DNA of 64,000 nt from Acorus gramineus (Eukaryota > Streptophyta > Magnoliopsida > Acorales > Acoraceae). The DNA lies in assembly GCA_030737835.1 (NCBI GenBank), contig CM060850.1:7383909-7447908 (forward strand), written 5' to 3'. Below, piece by piece: positions 23,424-34,638 of the stretch. Made by a program: the position numbers and the translations under genes. A model generated the notes under the pieces. It searched no databases. It worked only from the letters and a program-made list of their open reading frames with translations, and was not told where the DNA came from. Position 1 is the stretch's first letter. Every line of letters begins with the position of its first letter.

Positions 23424-23835
23424 AATTGAGAGTATACGAACCTGAAAATATTCCGGGTTTGCCTATCAGACCTTCTCTGGCTCTGTATCTTTGTAGCAAT
23501 GGTCTCTCTCTCTCTCTCTCTGTGGCTCTGTATTCATATAGGACAAAGAGTACTCGTTATAAATATAGCATGTTCTCGCCATGACTTTTCAGTTTATAAT
23601 CAGCTCGACATGCCAAGTTGTTCTTTTTTTTCTCTTTCTTTAATTACTATGCTGAGTTAGACTTTAGTTGCTTTTTTATATTTAATAATGAATTCAATAA
23701 TATATAACGGTGTAACGTTTGCTGTTTCGTCAGTCTATATATCAAATACTCTTCCAACCTTTGTATTTTCCAAAGTCAAATATACAATGTTTATGGCTCG
23801 TATACGCTATTTGTGTGGTTTTATATACATGAAAA

Positions 23836-23882
<47 letters not shown>

Positions 23883-23884
<2 letters not shown>

Positions 23885-25208
23885 GATTCCTAGGCCCCAA
23901 TTTTTCAGGCCCCATGATGTGGCAAGTGTACATTGTCTATTATACCCTTTACTTGATAACTACCTTAACATGTATCCCTATGATTGTGGAGTATCATTTA
24001 ATTCTAAAAATTCTGTATTTATTCACCATTAATGGATTCTTAAAATCTTGTAATAATATTTGAGAGGGACCGGAGAAATCATTGATGTTGAAACAATTGA
24101 AAATCTGTCTTGTATGCGAAATGAGGAGGTTTTGCATTACGGAATTGATTTTGTTTATGAAGAATACATGGGAGCAAATCGGAAATTCTATTTTTGAGGA
24201 GAAGGCATGAAATCGTTTTTTTTTTTCGATTTGGATCTCACATCAATGTCTCTCGGATCAGGTTTGACATTATTAGATTCGTAAAAAAATTGTGTTTTGT
24301 TTTTTGTTTTAAATATTTAAACACAATTTTTTTCATGTATTGAATGTCATTTATCACATTTTGATTTGTTTTTGTTTTAATATCTAAATGTAATACTCGA
24401 TATCGTTGCATTTTATATATGAGTAGTTTGTTTGATGTTATTGCTACATTGTTGACAATGTAATTTTTCAAATCTGTATTATTTTTGTTACATTCGTAAA
24501 TGTAACAGTCAACCGCATGTATGTATTGATTTATATTTGTTACATTTATGAATGTAACCTTCATTCGTGTATTGCATTTGTTTCAATGTAAATAGTAATT
24601 TATATTTGTTACATTTATTACTGTAACAGTCAAATACATATGTTTGTTAAATGTATCACACAATAAAAAAAGTGTTTGACATTTTCTATAAAATGTAACT
24701 GACTATTGAAAATATAATCTGTTTCTAAATTGTTTAAACATTGCATGGAATGTAAAATATTTAGGTAGGAAAATGAAATTGTTTGTTATATTTATGTAAA
24801 TGTAACAGTTCTGATGTAAATGTAACAAATCGTTGTGAGAAATGTAAATATTTAATAAAGGTATTTGATGTAACTAATTCATATAGTAACCATATGTGTT
24901 TTTTTATTTAATTTTGAATACAATAAATATTCAACTTTTTTAGTGTAATTTAGGTTCAATTGTAATTTAGGTAAGGATTTTAAAATTCAAAATTTGAAAT
25001 GATTAAATGGATTTCAAGATTCATAACCGAATAGAGAAAATGGGGGGATTTGGGTTAATGAGAGAGATTTTTAATGAAGGACATATTTGTATTTTGCCAT
25101 TTTACCATTTTTTAAAAGTCAACAAGTCAACTAATAACAATCAATAAGGTGATGACACCTCATGGGGCTTGTTAGTGGGGCTTATATTTTGGGGCCTGGA
25201 TATCACCA
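23883..25208. mobile_element. TIR element with GGCCCC ends and ATGTAAC palindromes
   Basis: The left end reads TGATTCCTAGGCCCCAA and the right end is the inverted TTGGGGCCTGGATATCA. A second pair (CAGGCCCCATGATGTGG, and the complement of CACCTCATGGGGC) lies just inside, making composite inverted termini. R2 lacks the element. The interior is T-rich, with a cluster of 20-bp near-palindromes of the form GTTACATT..(A)ATGTAAC at 24487-24506, 24539-24558 and 24608-24627. There is no transposase and the target-site duplication is obscured by flanking TA repeats, so the superfamily is unknown. Confidence 0.65.
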
Positions 25209-25916
25209 CTCATATATATATATAATTGGATTTTTTGCCTAGATGCATGGTATAAAATGTATAGACATTATGATAATTTTACATTTTTTTTTTAACAAAA
25301 TGGCCGGTAGACAGACGTCTCGAATTTTATTTCTTAAGTCAAACAAATGTCCAAAGCAAACAAATTAAGCAAGAAGAAAAAAAAAACCATATAATGAGAC
25401 GGATTAGTAGAGAATGAGGTCTACCAAACACATCTTATTCCTAAGCTCAAAAGAGGTAGTCCTCTTTTGACTACCACTCAACAAGGAGCTAATCCCTAAC
25501 AAAACTCAACACCCCCGACTCAAAATTCCCCAACACTTATTGAAACTTACAATCATGTCTCATACGTTTTCAAAATACACCGTCATCCCTTTAAAAGGAT
25601 AAATTTACACATTTGGTTAGAGTTAACCTGACACCAAGTTTGGAGTGATAATAAGGTAATTTTTTTATTATACGAAGACTCGGTTTATATCCTTAGTGGG
25701 GTGGATTCTCCGGTAGAAAATTTATCAATATGACATCGCGGATCTAAATATCATTTTCGTGTTTGCGTTGACACATCCTAAATTGCGTTCACATGCAATT
25801 TTTCTTGTGTTTGAAAATCTCCTAGAACATTGTTTTTCCAACACTGCCAAGCTTTTTTGGAATTAAGAGGTTTGGACAGCGTATCCAAACAAACCTGAAT
25901 GGTTGTTTGATATTTA

Positions 25917-26184
25917 GGGTGTGGTTGTGCTAAAGAGAAAGTGATAGAAAATGAAAATTTTTCCTTTGACCATTCAAAAATCTAGTATTTATACCAAACA
26001 ATGGAAGGAAAAAATTTTCATTACTTTCCTTTTCCTATTTTGTCTTATTAGAAAAAGTGAGAATTTTGTTTACCACATGCACAAACGTAATAAAGTTGGT
26101 CAAATGAATTTTTTTTTTTTCCACCACTTTTTCTTTGACGTAAATTCCCTCACTTTCCCTTCAAATTTGTACTCAAACACACCC
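25917..26184. mobile_element. Tourist-like MITE A, 268 bp
   Basis: The ends are GGGTGTGGTTG and the inverted CAAACACACCC, and TTA flanks both sides (25914-25916 and 26185-26187). R2 has one TTA at the corresponding place and no element. It is non-coding. The 3-bp TTA duplication is typical of PIF/Harbinger-derived MITEs. Confidence 0.8.
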
Positions 26185-26187
26185 TTA

Positions 26188-26659
26188 GCCCCCCGTTTGG
26201 AACGGGAATATGATTTATTCTTGGCTATACATTTATTCCTGCATAAGTGAGTATAAATAATGATAAAGTGATTTTGTGTTTGGTTGTGTTTTGAATTATT
26301 ATCGTTGGTAAACGTAAAAATAAATATTTTATTGTTTGGGTAAAATGTGAATAAAGTATAGATAAAGATTTATAAAAGGTGAAAAAATAATGATAGTTGA
26401 TTTGACAGGTGATTTATAAGAGGTAATGACAGTTGATTTGACAGTGGACCCACATATTCTTTAAAAATAATGATATTATAAAAGGTGGAATAACCTATGA
26501 TAACTTTAATTCCAGGGATTAGTTGAATCTATATACTACTTTATACCAGTTTATTCTGTATAAGATTTTTAGGATATACCAGGCAAACAAATAGGTTAAA
26601 ATTACTATTCCAGTCAATACCAGATTATTTAGGAGCCTATTCATGTTTTAAACGGGGGC
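26188..26659. mobile_element. Tourist-like MITE B, 472 bp
   Basis: The ends are GCCCCCCGTTT and the inverted AAACGGGGGC, with TTA on both sides (26185-26187 and 26660-26662). It abuts MITE A and shares the central TTA with it. Its edges resemble those of the MITE at 18924-19450, suggesting a related family. It is non-coding. Confidence 0.85.
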
Positions 26660-26878
26660 TTAGTATTTTATGATGCGTTTTTGCGATTTTATTAAGTTTG
26701 CATGGACTAATTCCCACATATATGATGGAAAAGTACGTTTGCACTAACTCAAATAATTTTTTTTTAGGGGTGTTTGCGCACAGCTAGTTTTAATAGGGAT
26801 ACTTCAAAAAATCATAATGTACCAAGTGGTTGTACCTAAAAACCAATTAATAATAATTGCTACTCTGTTTTCTTGTGG

Positions 26879-27928
26879 TTAGACTTTAGTTGCTTTTTTA
26901 TATTTATTAATAATGAATACAATATAATGGTGTAACGTTTGCTGTTTCGTCAGTGAGCACGTGTATGTGATCACACAAGTGGCACATACAACGTATGTAT
27001 CAAATATTCTTCCAACCTTTGTATTTTCCAAAGTCAAATATACGGTTTTATAGCTGATGTATACCATTTGTGTGGCTTATATACATGAAAAGTGTATGCA
27101 TATATAGTGTATATGTATGTAACTAGATTTTTGCCTCGATGCGTGTGGTATAAAATGTATAGACACTATAAAAATTTTACACTTTTTTTGATGAAATGGT
27201 AAACAGATGTCTTAAATTTTATTGTTAATCCAAGAAAATGTTCAAAGAAAACAAAGCAAGAATAAAAAGGAACCACATAATGAGAGGGATTGGTAGAGAA
27301 GAGGTCTACCAAACACACCCGGTTCCTAAGCCCACAACAGGACTACCCTATAATAAGGAGTTGCCCCCTTTGCAAAACTAAAACCCCTGCCCCCAACTGA
27401 AAATTTTCCAACGCTTAATGAAACTTAACATCATGTCTTATACACTTTCAAAATACACCATTGTACCCCTATAAAAATTTACACATTTGGTTAGAGTTAA
27501 CCCGACACCGAGTTATTTGGAGTGATGATAAGGTAATTTTTCAGTTATACGAAGACCTCGTATGTAACCTTGGTGGAGCGGATTATGCAGTAGAAAATCC
27601 ATCAAAATGACATCACATATCTTTCTTTTCGTGTTTGCATTCACATGGCCTAAATTGTGTTCAGAGGCTATTTTTCTTGCGTTTGAAAATGTCCCCAAAC
27701 ATTGTTTTTCCAACATTGCCATGTTTTTTGGAATTAAGAGGTTTGAGCCACGTATCCAAACGGACCTAATAGTTGTGAATATTTAGCGATTTTAGTAAGT
27801 TTGCATGGACTAATTCTCACATGAAGACTACGTTTGCACTCACTCAATTAATGTTTTTAGGGGTATTTTCGCACAGCAAGTTTTAATAGGGATACTTGAC
27901 AAAAATCATAATATACCTAGGGGTTGTG
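26879..27928. repeat. Tandem repeat unit R2 (empty-site copy)
   Basis: A direct copy of R1 without the three insertions. The body contains AGACGTCT-like and GTCTACCAAACACA phrases shared with R1. Small open frames at 26879-27067 and 27513-27722 lie in non-conserved phase between R1 and R2, so they are not supported as genes. Confidence 0.85.
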
Positions 27929-29703
27929 TGGATTGGACATCACCCAAGTTGCTATTGTGTTTAATTTGTTGTGGTAGAACTATTACCATGATCATATAAT
28001 AGGAAGATCTGGAATTTGTTGTAGTTAGGCGTGGGAGGGTGAGACATACAAGTACATAATTAATCAGTCGACCTTGAATAGGTCTGGGTTCGTAAAGATT
28101 AAATTATACGGCAAAGTTTTGAGACAAAATTATTAAAATGATTTTTTTTTCTTTTTAATATATAACTTTATTCTGGCTTATTTATACAAGTATTTTTATT
28201 TACAAGTTGGCCTGATGACCAACTGGATGATAGCAATTGGTTGGTTGAACACCAATTCTATAATTCTAACTACTAGTGTCTCGCCTAAAGGACCCATAAC
28301 ATTTGAATTTTTCAAATCTTAGTATTGTATGTTATAGAAGGGTTCTTTTAATTTATAGCAACTACAAGTGTGATTGGTGATTATCAAAACTCAAATTCCC
28401 AGGCATGTGGCTTTCTATGTGCAAGACAATTTTTGCATTTGTAAGAAGTTGTTTCTGCAATTGTACAACCAAACAGTTTTAATGTAGGAGTTTCCTGCAA
28501 ATAGATTACATGCAAATAGTGTCCAAAAGCTGCGATTTTCAAAAGCTAATTAAGGAGGGGAGGTGAGCTTCCTGCAGAATCAGTTTTTAAACCCAGATTC
28601 CAGAATAATCAATTTTGCAATTGTGCAACCAAACGCACCGAAGTCCTCACAAATCTTAGATTAAACACTTTGACTTTTTTTTTGTTCATAATGTGACGGA
28701 GTCGGTGACGAGACATTGGTTAATTTTATGACTTTAATACATTGGTTTGTCAAACTTTTAATTTTCTTTGTTCTTACCCAAAATAAAATAAAATAAAATA
28801 AAATTTCTTTGTTTTTGGTAAGTAAATGTTTTCATAGTTTAATCTTTTATTATCAATAGAGAAAGACTTGAATCAAGAGATAATCACCTTGATAAAGAGA
28901 GGTGATGAGATGATACATCTACTAACCTGCAAAAAAATGATATGTTAATTGTCAAATAATTTCTTTATATGAATGTGGCAACCAAAATGTCAATTTTTTT
29001 CACAGGGTTAATTAATGGCTCGGTTGGATTCAATTGTCCAAGCCAGACCGATATTTTTTATTTTATTTTTATTTTTGGAAAAAGCATGTGTTGTACCCTG
29101 CGTGAATTAATTGTACACTCTGGAATGATATATATGTACACACTTCAATGTCAAGAAATACATTTTCCTTTTACTTTGTTATTTGTTTAATCATGGTTAT
29201 GTTGTAGATACAATGTGAATAAAATGTGAATAATGATTTAAAAAATGTAATTTTGAATTTTCAGAACCCAGATGAGCTCCACTCGATCTGGTTCCTCGAG
29301 CACACATTCACAGGTGATGAAGATCATGATCCCGGTAGGAAGGTGTGAGTACTTGTGGGAGGACACTTCCACTTTCTATCCGATTAGCGGTTCCTTTCAA
29401 ATTGACCTGGGTTGAGTGATTTTCACTGGGCCTCAGTATCCTATGTTTTTCACTAGGCCTTTTCCCTCCCTTCTTCTATCTTTGTATATCTCCTCCCATG
29501 TTCTTTTCTATCCCTCTCCCTTGCTACGTTTTTGGGGCAACATTTCAGATTTTATAACTATTTTATACATGTTTTATAGTCTACCGTTCATTTAAAAAAA
29601 ATTATTTATAAAATGTAAAAAAATGATTTGACATGAGAATACTTTGATTTATAAGAGGTGATTGATGACAATTGATTTGTTGGGTAGGTCCATTATACTA
29701 GTG
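27929..29703. other. Intergenic DNA, no confident gene
   Basis: AT-rich spacer. An ATAAA-type pentamer repeat lies at about 28781-28804. Two phrases CAATTGT(A/G)CAACCAAAC at about 28456 and 28617 mark a possible small element of the kind that also begins near 1662. A 47-codon open frame (29272-29415, MSSTRSGSSSTHSQ at its start) is preceded by an acceptor-like TTTTCAG, but has no recognisable family, so I do not call it a gene. Confidence 0.4.
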
Positions 29704-30262
29704 AAATAGATATGGAGGAAACCAATTTTTCATTTTGAATATCAGGAAATGTTGAATTTAATGACTTGTATGGGCTGAGATTGATTTATCTGAATGTTTC
29801 ATTGCTGTTTCAAGAAGTGACATTATTTATGCAATTACCATAGTTGGCAAATTCCATTTCTTGAGCTGGTAAATGCTGAGGTTGTATAGACCTTGTTAAG
29901 AAAATATTTCCAAAGGTAACATGTAGCTTACCTCCACTCATTTTCATGGCTTTATTTTTTTTTCTTTCGTCATTCCTCTATATATATATAAATTATAGGC
30001 TATGGAACAGGGATACATGCACGACATGGTACGGACACGGTGACACTGTAAATCTCGAAAAACTAGGAAATAAAGCTCTAAAGCTGTGTGAATCCATGAC
30101 ATACAGATTTCCAGCTCCTATGTATTCTTTGATCACTTCCACGGCAAACTTCAACAATTGCAGATAAATTTTCACTTTGGCTCCAAAAAATCTCAAGAAG
30201 CCTTTGTTCATATACTGATATGATAAGAGACATGAATAATGGAATAGCAATGGGGTGTGGTC
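29704..30262. repeat. Amplified NLR 3'-flank module, copy 1
   Basis: Nearly identical to 32862-33414, with a diverged relative at about 31690-32260, all in the same orientation. The phrases GACACGGTGACAC and CATGAATAATGGAATAG are diagnostic. Part of the module (CATTCACTCTGGC to CATGAATAATAGAATAG) also stands 3' of NLR1 at 13880-13980 and of NLR3. The open frames in it on both strands are not conserved between copies. Confidence 0.85.
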
Positions 30263-30951
30263 TCAAGCAATCATCCCAATTTAATACTAACGAAAGAACC
30301 CAATCTGAACATACAATGTGTGTTTTAAGTAAAGCAACATCAAAAGAAGATTTACGTTGCTGTTGTGGATACACTTCTAATTTTTGAAGAAATGTCCATA
30401 TTTATGTATTATTGCAGAATCTATTGCATGCCTACATAACATTGGAGTTGTGAACTGGATTTCTATAAAAAAAACTGCTTAAAATCATTGTTCTTCAAGA
30501 CTTGTTAATGTGCTTGAAATCTCTATCTTAAAGAGCACCAATAAATGTGAACTTGATTCCCCTGGAATTTGCTGTTTTGGACAACGGAGAGTGTTGCTCA
30601 GAGAACCATTTTTTTTATAGCATCTTTGCTCTGCCATCTAATGGTTTTATTGACAACATCTAATGGTTTTATTGACAAGGATAATTGAGGTAATGTCAGT
30701 TTATGGCCTCTGTCTGTGTTGTGTAATCATGATATTTGATGGTGCCTCTGGCAAAAAATTGATTGGAACAGAGATTTTTTTCGATTTTAAAGAATTATTT
30801 ACCAAAAATTTTCGTTGAGAACAAGGAATGAATTTTTGGAAGGAATTTTCTTTCAAGTCCATTTATGTGATCATGAAACATATTTCTCTTTCCATTAACT
30901 GTCAAATGTTTGATAAATAGTATTTCTCGCTTTAAATATTTACCTTTACAG
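30263..30951. other. Spacer before hydrolase exons, no gene seen
   Basis: AT-rich DNA with a short direct repeat, CATCTAATGGTTTTATTGACAA, at about 30637 and 30658. The upstream exons expected of an ABHD17-type gene were looked for here and not found. Confidence 0.4.
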
Positions 30952-31477
30952 GTATGACTATTCCGGGTATGGACGATCATCCGGAAAGGTCAGCAATATT
31001 TTGCAGTAATCTGTCTCATTCTTTAAGAAAGTAGTATTGGTTTTGTTTTCTTCCCACATATAATAGATGTTCTTTGTATGTACTGCTTTTTTACTGACAG
31101 CCAAGTGAGCAAAATACTTATGCTGATATCGAGGCAGCTTATAGATGCCTCGAAGAGACCTATGGAGTACATCAGGAGGATGTTATCTTATATGGCCAGT
31201 CAGTTGGTAGTGGCCCTACTCTTGATTTGGCAACCCGTCTGCCTCGATTGCGAGCTGTTGTTCTACACAGCCCCATTTTGTCTGGTTTGCGTGTCATGTA
31301 TCCAGTGAAGCACACATACTGGTTCGACATATACAAGGTTCTTATAACGTTGTGTTATGTTAAAAATAGCTGTATGGTTTTACTTATAGAGAGCAATATC
31401 AATAATTGCTTGGGTGTTTCTCCATGCAGAACATTGATAAAATCCCACTGGTCAACTGTCCTGTTCTCATAATTCAT
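30952..31477 (+). pseudogene. ABHD17/WAV2-type alpha/beta hydrolase, three-exon fragment
   Basis: Three exons with GT-AG borders: 30952-30988 (YDYSGYGRSSGK), 31101-31337 (79 codons starting [12 protein letters not shown]) and 31430-31477 ([16 protein letters not shown]). They join in phase and match the central part of plant ABHD17-like serine hydrolases, which in animals are membrane-associated protein depalmitoylases. The nucleophile elbow GQSVG is intact in the second exon. The N-terminal exons and the downstream exon with the catalytic Asp and His were not found on either side. The reading frame is undamaged, so this is either a recent gene fragment or part of a gene with very distant exons. 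It lies between copies of an amplified repeat, which suggests it was carried in by duplication. Confidence 0.85.
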
Positions 31478-31689
31478 GTAAGTATATATTGTCTAATGCT
31501 TCTTTCAGTCCTTATCACTCTGTACACTCGAAAATCTTTGTGTTACATCTAAAATCTTTCTTCTTCTTTATTTTGAAAAAGGTCTTTCTAGAACATGTGC
31601 CATTCCTCTTCATTCAACCCAAACCACAGATACAGTTACAAAACTGGAGATATAATGGTCACATATGTGACTCTGCATCATGCTTCATT

Positions 31690-32520
31690 TTAGAAAATCT
31701 CTCATTTCTTGAGCTGGTAGATGATGAAATAGCAGAGGTCTATTGTTAGGTTTTATTGGTCCTAACAAGATTTATATACCTTGTTAAGAAAATATTTCCA
31801 CAGATAGCATATAGCTTACTTTCATATTAATTCATTTTCATGGCTTTATTTTTTTTTATTTGGTCATTCCTCTTTATGTAAATTATAGGCTATGGAACAG
31901 GGACAAACGCACGACATGGTATGGACACGGTGACACAATAAATCTTGAAAACTAGGACATTGACAATGAGTTATTGAGAGGTACATAAACCTTTGTAGCT
32001 GGGTGAATCCAACATGATTGTCATGACATACAAGTCTCCAACTCCTCTATATGTCTTTGATCACTTCCGCAGCAGACTCCAACCATTGCAGATAAATTTT
32101 CACTCTTGACTTTTAATAAATCTCAAGAAGCATTTGTTCATATATAGATATGATCTAAGACATGAATAATGGAATAGAAATGGGTTCTCCTGCAATCATC
32201 CCAATTTAATATTATAAAAGTACAAATCTGAACATATAATCATTGTGTTTTTAAGGTAAGCAAACATCTAAAGAAGAATTACTTCTGTTGTTGCATGCAT
32301 CTTATATTGGTACTTTCTAATGTATCAATTTGAATTATGTCTGGAAACTTGGTGGATATCAGAGTGCAATAACAAAAGCTTATGTTATGACATTAATATT
32401 TGCATGGACAATGAATTACTAAGAAGTACAAAATCCTCTAATGCTGCATAAATCCACAGCATGATTGTCATGACATACATGTATCCAGCTATTATAGATA
32501 AACATTCACTCTGCTTTTCA
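31690..32520. repeat. Amplified NLR 3'-flank module, diverged copy 2
   Basis: Diverged counterpart of 29704-30262 and 32862-33414, followed by a segment from about 32270 (GTTGCATGCATCT, then GAGTGCAATAACA and CAAGCTTATG-like phrases) that matches 13655-13880 beside NLR1. No coding sequence is supported. Confidence 0.75.
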
Positions 32521-32861
32521 TTATCGATTGGTCCGTGTTGCCTGTGTTGTTGAGAAATATGAGGGAATTAATTTGTCTACCGATGCACATATACCAAAAT
32601 CCCAAAAAAATTTTGGTGGTTTCAATCAATAAATTCATGTTTTATCTGTGTAGGTCCCCCCATTATGGTGGTAATTTATTTTTCCATATGTTTTGATATC
32701 TTCTACATTTGATCATAGCAACAGTGCATGGATTACCACGTTGATTGTTGTATAGGAGAGAGCATGTTTTCGATAATTTTCTTTTGGTTGTGTTGGGGGT
32801 TTTACATGTTCATCAAAAAATCTGGAAGAATTCAAAATCTGTGTTCCAAATCTTCTGTGGA
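32521..32861. other. Spacer between modules
   Basis: About 340 bases of AT-rich DNA not matched elsewhere in the window. No gene is seen. Confidence 0.4.
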
Positions 32862-33414
32862 CTATGAGGAAACCAGTTTTTCATTTTAAATATCAAGGAA
32901 TGTTGAATTTAATGACTTGTATGGGTTGAGATTGATTTATCTGAATGTTTTATTGCTGTTTCAAGAAGTGACATTATTTATGCAATTACCATAGTTGGCA
33001 AATCTCATTTCTTGAGCTGGTAAATGCTGAGGTTGTATAGACCTTGTTAAGAAAATATTTCCAAAGGTAACATGTAGCTTACCTCCACTCATTTTCATGG
33101 CTTTATTTTTTTTTTCTTTCGTCATTCCTCTATATATATATAAATTATAGGCTATGGAACAGGGATACACGCACGACTTGGTATGGACACGGTGACACTG
33201 TAAATCTCGAAAAACTAGGAAATAAAGCTCTAAAGCTGTGTGAATCCATGACATACAGATTTCCAGCTCCTATGTATTCTTTGATCACTTCCACGGCAAA
33301 CTTCAACCATTGCAGATAAATTTTCACTTTGGCTCCAAAAAATCTCAAGAAGCCTTTGTTCATATACTGATATGATAAGAGACATGAATAATGGAATAGC
33401 AATGGGGTGTGCCA
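32862..33414. repeat. Amplified NLR 3'-flank module, copy 3
   Basis: Nearly identical to 29704-30262, differing by a few bases and small indels. Such close identity over about 550 bases indicates recent duplication or conversion within the flank. A small internal tandem duplication (ACAATGTGTGTTTTAAGTA twice) follows at about 33427-33464. Confidence 0.85.
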
Positions 33415-33479
33415 GAATCTGAACATACAATGTGTGTTTTAAGTATACAATGTGTGTTTTAAGTAAAGCAACACCAAAA

Positions 33480-34110
33480 GAAGATTTTCTTATGTTGCTG
33501 CATGCATCTATATCATTACTTTCTAATGTTTCATTTTGAATTATGTCAGGAAATATACGAGTTCATTAAAAAAAGCTTATGTTTTGGATATTGATATTTG
33601 CATGGGCAATGAATTTACTGAGTAGTACAAAATCCTCTAAAGCTGCATAAATCCAGCATGATTGTCATAGCATACAGATATGATAAACTTTCATTCAGGC
33701 TTTACCATAAAATCCCTGTATTTATTTGATCACTTCCACAACAAACTCCAACTAGTGCAGATAAACTCACTCTAGCTTTAAGAAACTCAAGAAGCATTTG
33801 TTCATAGAGCTTCCACTGAGTGTGTACATACAGATAAAACAGAGACATGAATAACATACTACAAAAGGGGTCTCAAGCAATCAGCCCAATATAATATTAC
33901 AACAGTACTACAAATGTGAACTAACAATCAAAACCCAAACTTTATTTTGGAGTACAAACCACACGGTGTCCTCAAACTTAACATAAAAAACACACTTGAA
34001 TTGATACAACACAATAAATAAGCATGGACTTCAAACCTTTTATTTTGGATCAAGCAAAGCAACTTTATAACCAAGTTCACCGCTTAAGCTGTCCCTGCAC
34101 ATGCAGATCC
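33480..34110. repeat. NLR2 3'-flank module, gene-proximal copy
   Basis: Collinear with 13650-14260 beside NLR1 and 62680-63270 beside NLR3. This copy is orthologous in position to the single module beside the other NLRs. The candidate acceptor of an NLR 3' UTR intron lies at 34096-34095. Confidence 0.75.
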
Positions 34111-34638
34111 ATAAGCCCCCATTCCAGGATAGATAATTATAATATTGATAGATAATTATATTGATTATGTTTTTATTTACTTGTTAAAAGATTTTGTTCT
34201 TTGTTTGACCAATAATAAATTTTTAAAAAATTAATAAATAAGTTATAAAAAAATGAATAAGATATAGATAAAGAATTATAACATGTGAAAATATGATTTA
34301 ACATGTAGATTATCTCATGTTAATTGAATAACTCAATGAAATAACACAATCCTAAAAGAGACATGAAAAATCAGTATCCTTTTATTCAACTCTATTTTGT
34401 AAGAATTATACCCATATATTACATAAAGTTAACAGTTTTTTGTTATATGAGCTATAGTTATTTTTATTACAAAAAAAAAATAAAAATAAAAAAAAATAAA
34501 AAAAAAATGGAAAAGAAACAATGATAAAGGACAAGTAATAGTCTCCAATTATGAAAAATGTTGCAATTAAATGCTTCACTAAATCAGAAGACATCAAAGA
34601 AAGTAAAATTCAGGAAATTAAAGAGAATGAGGCATACC
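34111..34638 (-). other. NLR2 3' flank, probable 3' UTR intron
   Basis: On the minus strand the NLR2 stop (34641-34639) is followed by one base and then GTATGCC, a consensus donor at 34637-34636. With the acceptor at 34096-34095 this would be a 543-bp intron in the 3' UTR. It is longer than in NLR1 because of an AT-rich insertion at about 34130-34555, including an A-rich tract at 34471-34507. No coding sequence is seen. Confidence 0.45.

Larger units (their letters stand above)
23657..26835. repeat. Tandem repeat unit R1, carrying three insertions
   Basis: R1 and R2 (26879-27928) are direct copies starting TTAGACTTTAGTTGC and ending near CATAAT(G/A)TACC. R1 is about three times longer because it carries a 1.3-kb TIR element (23883-25208) and two abutting MITEs (25917-26184 and 26188-26659). 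R2 lacks all three and serves as the empty-site reference. The open frames here, including TA-repeat translations, are not genes. Confidence 0.85.

Noticed and set aside
24487-24627. CRISPR-like array of palindromic repeats
   Set aside because: The units are only 20 bp, unequally spaced, imperfect and inside a plant TIR element; there is no cas gene and the genome is eukaryotic.
29272-29415. 47-codon frame starting MSSTRSGSSS after an acceptor-like site
   Set aside because: It is too short, there is no family signature and no partner exon with matching phase was found.
29946-30374. Opposing small open frames in the amplified module, some repeated at 33145-33430
   Set aside because: They overlap on both strands, shift or break in the diverged copy at 31900-32260, and look like repeat-derived noise.
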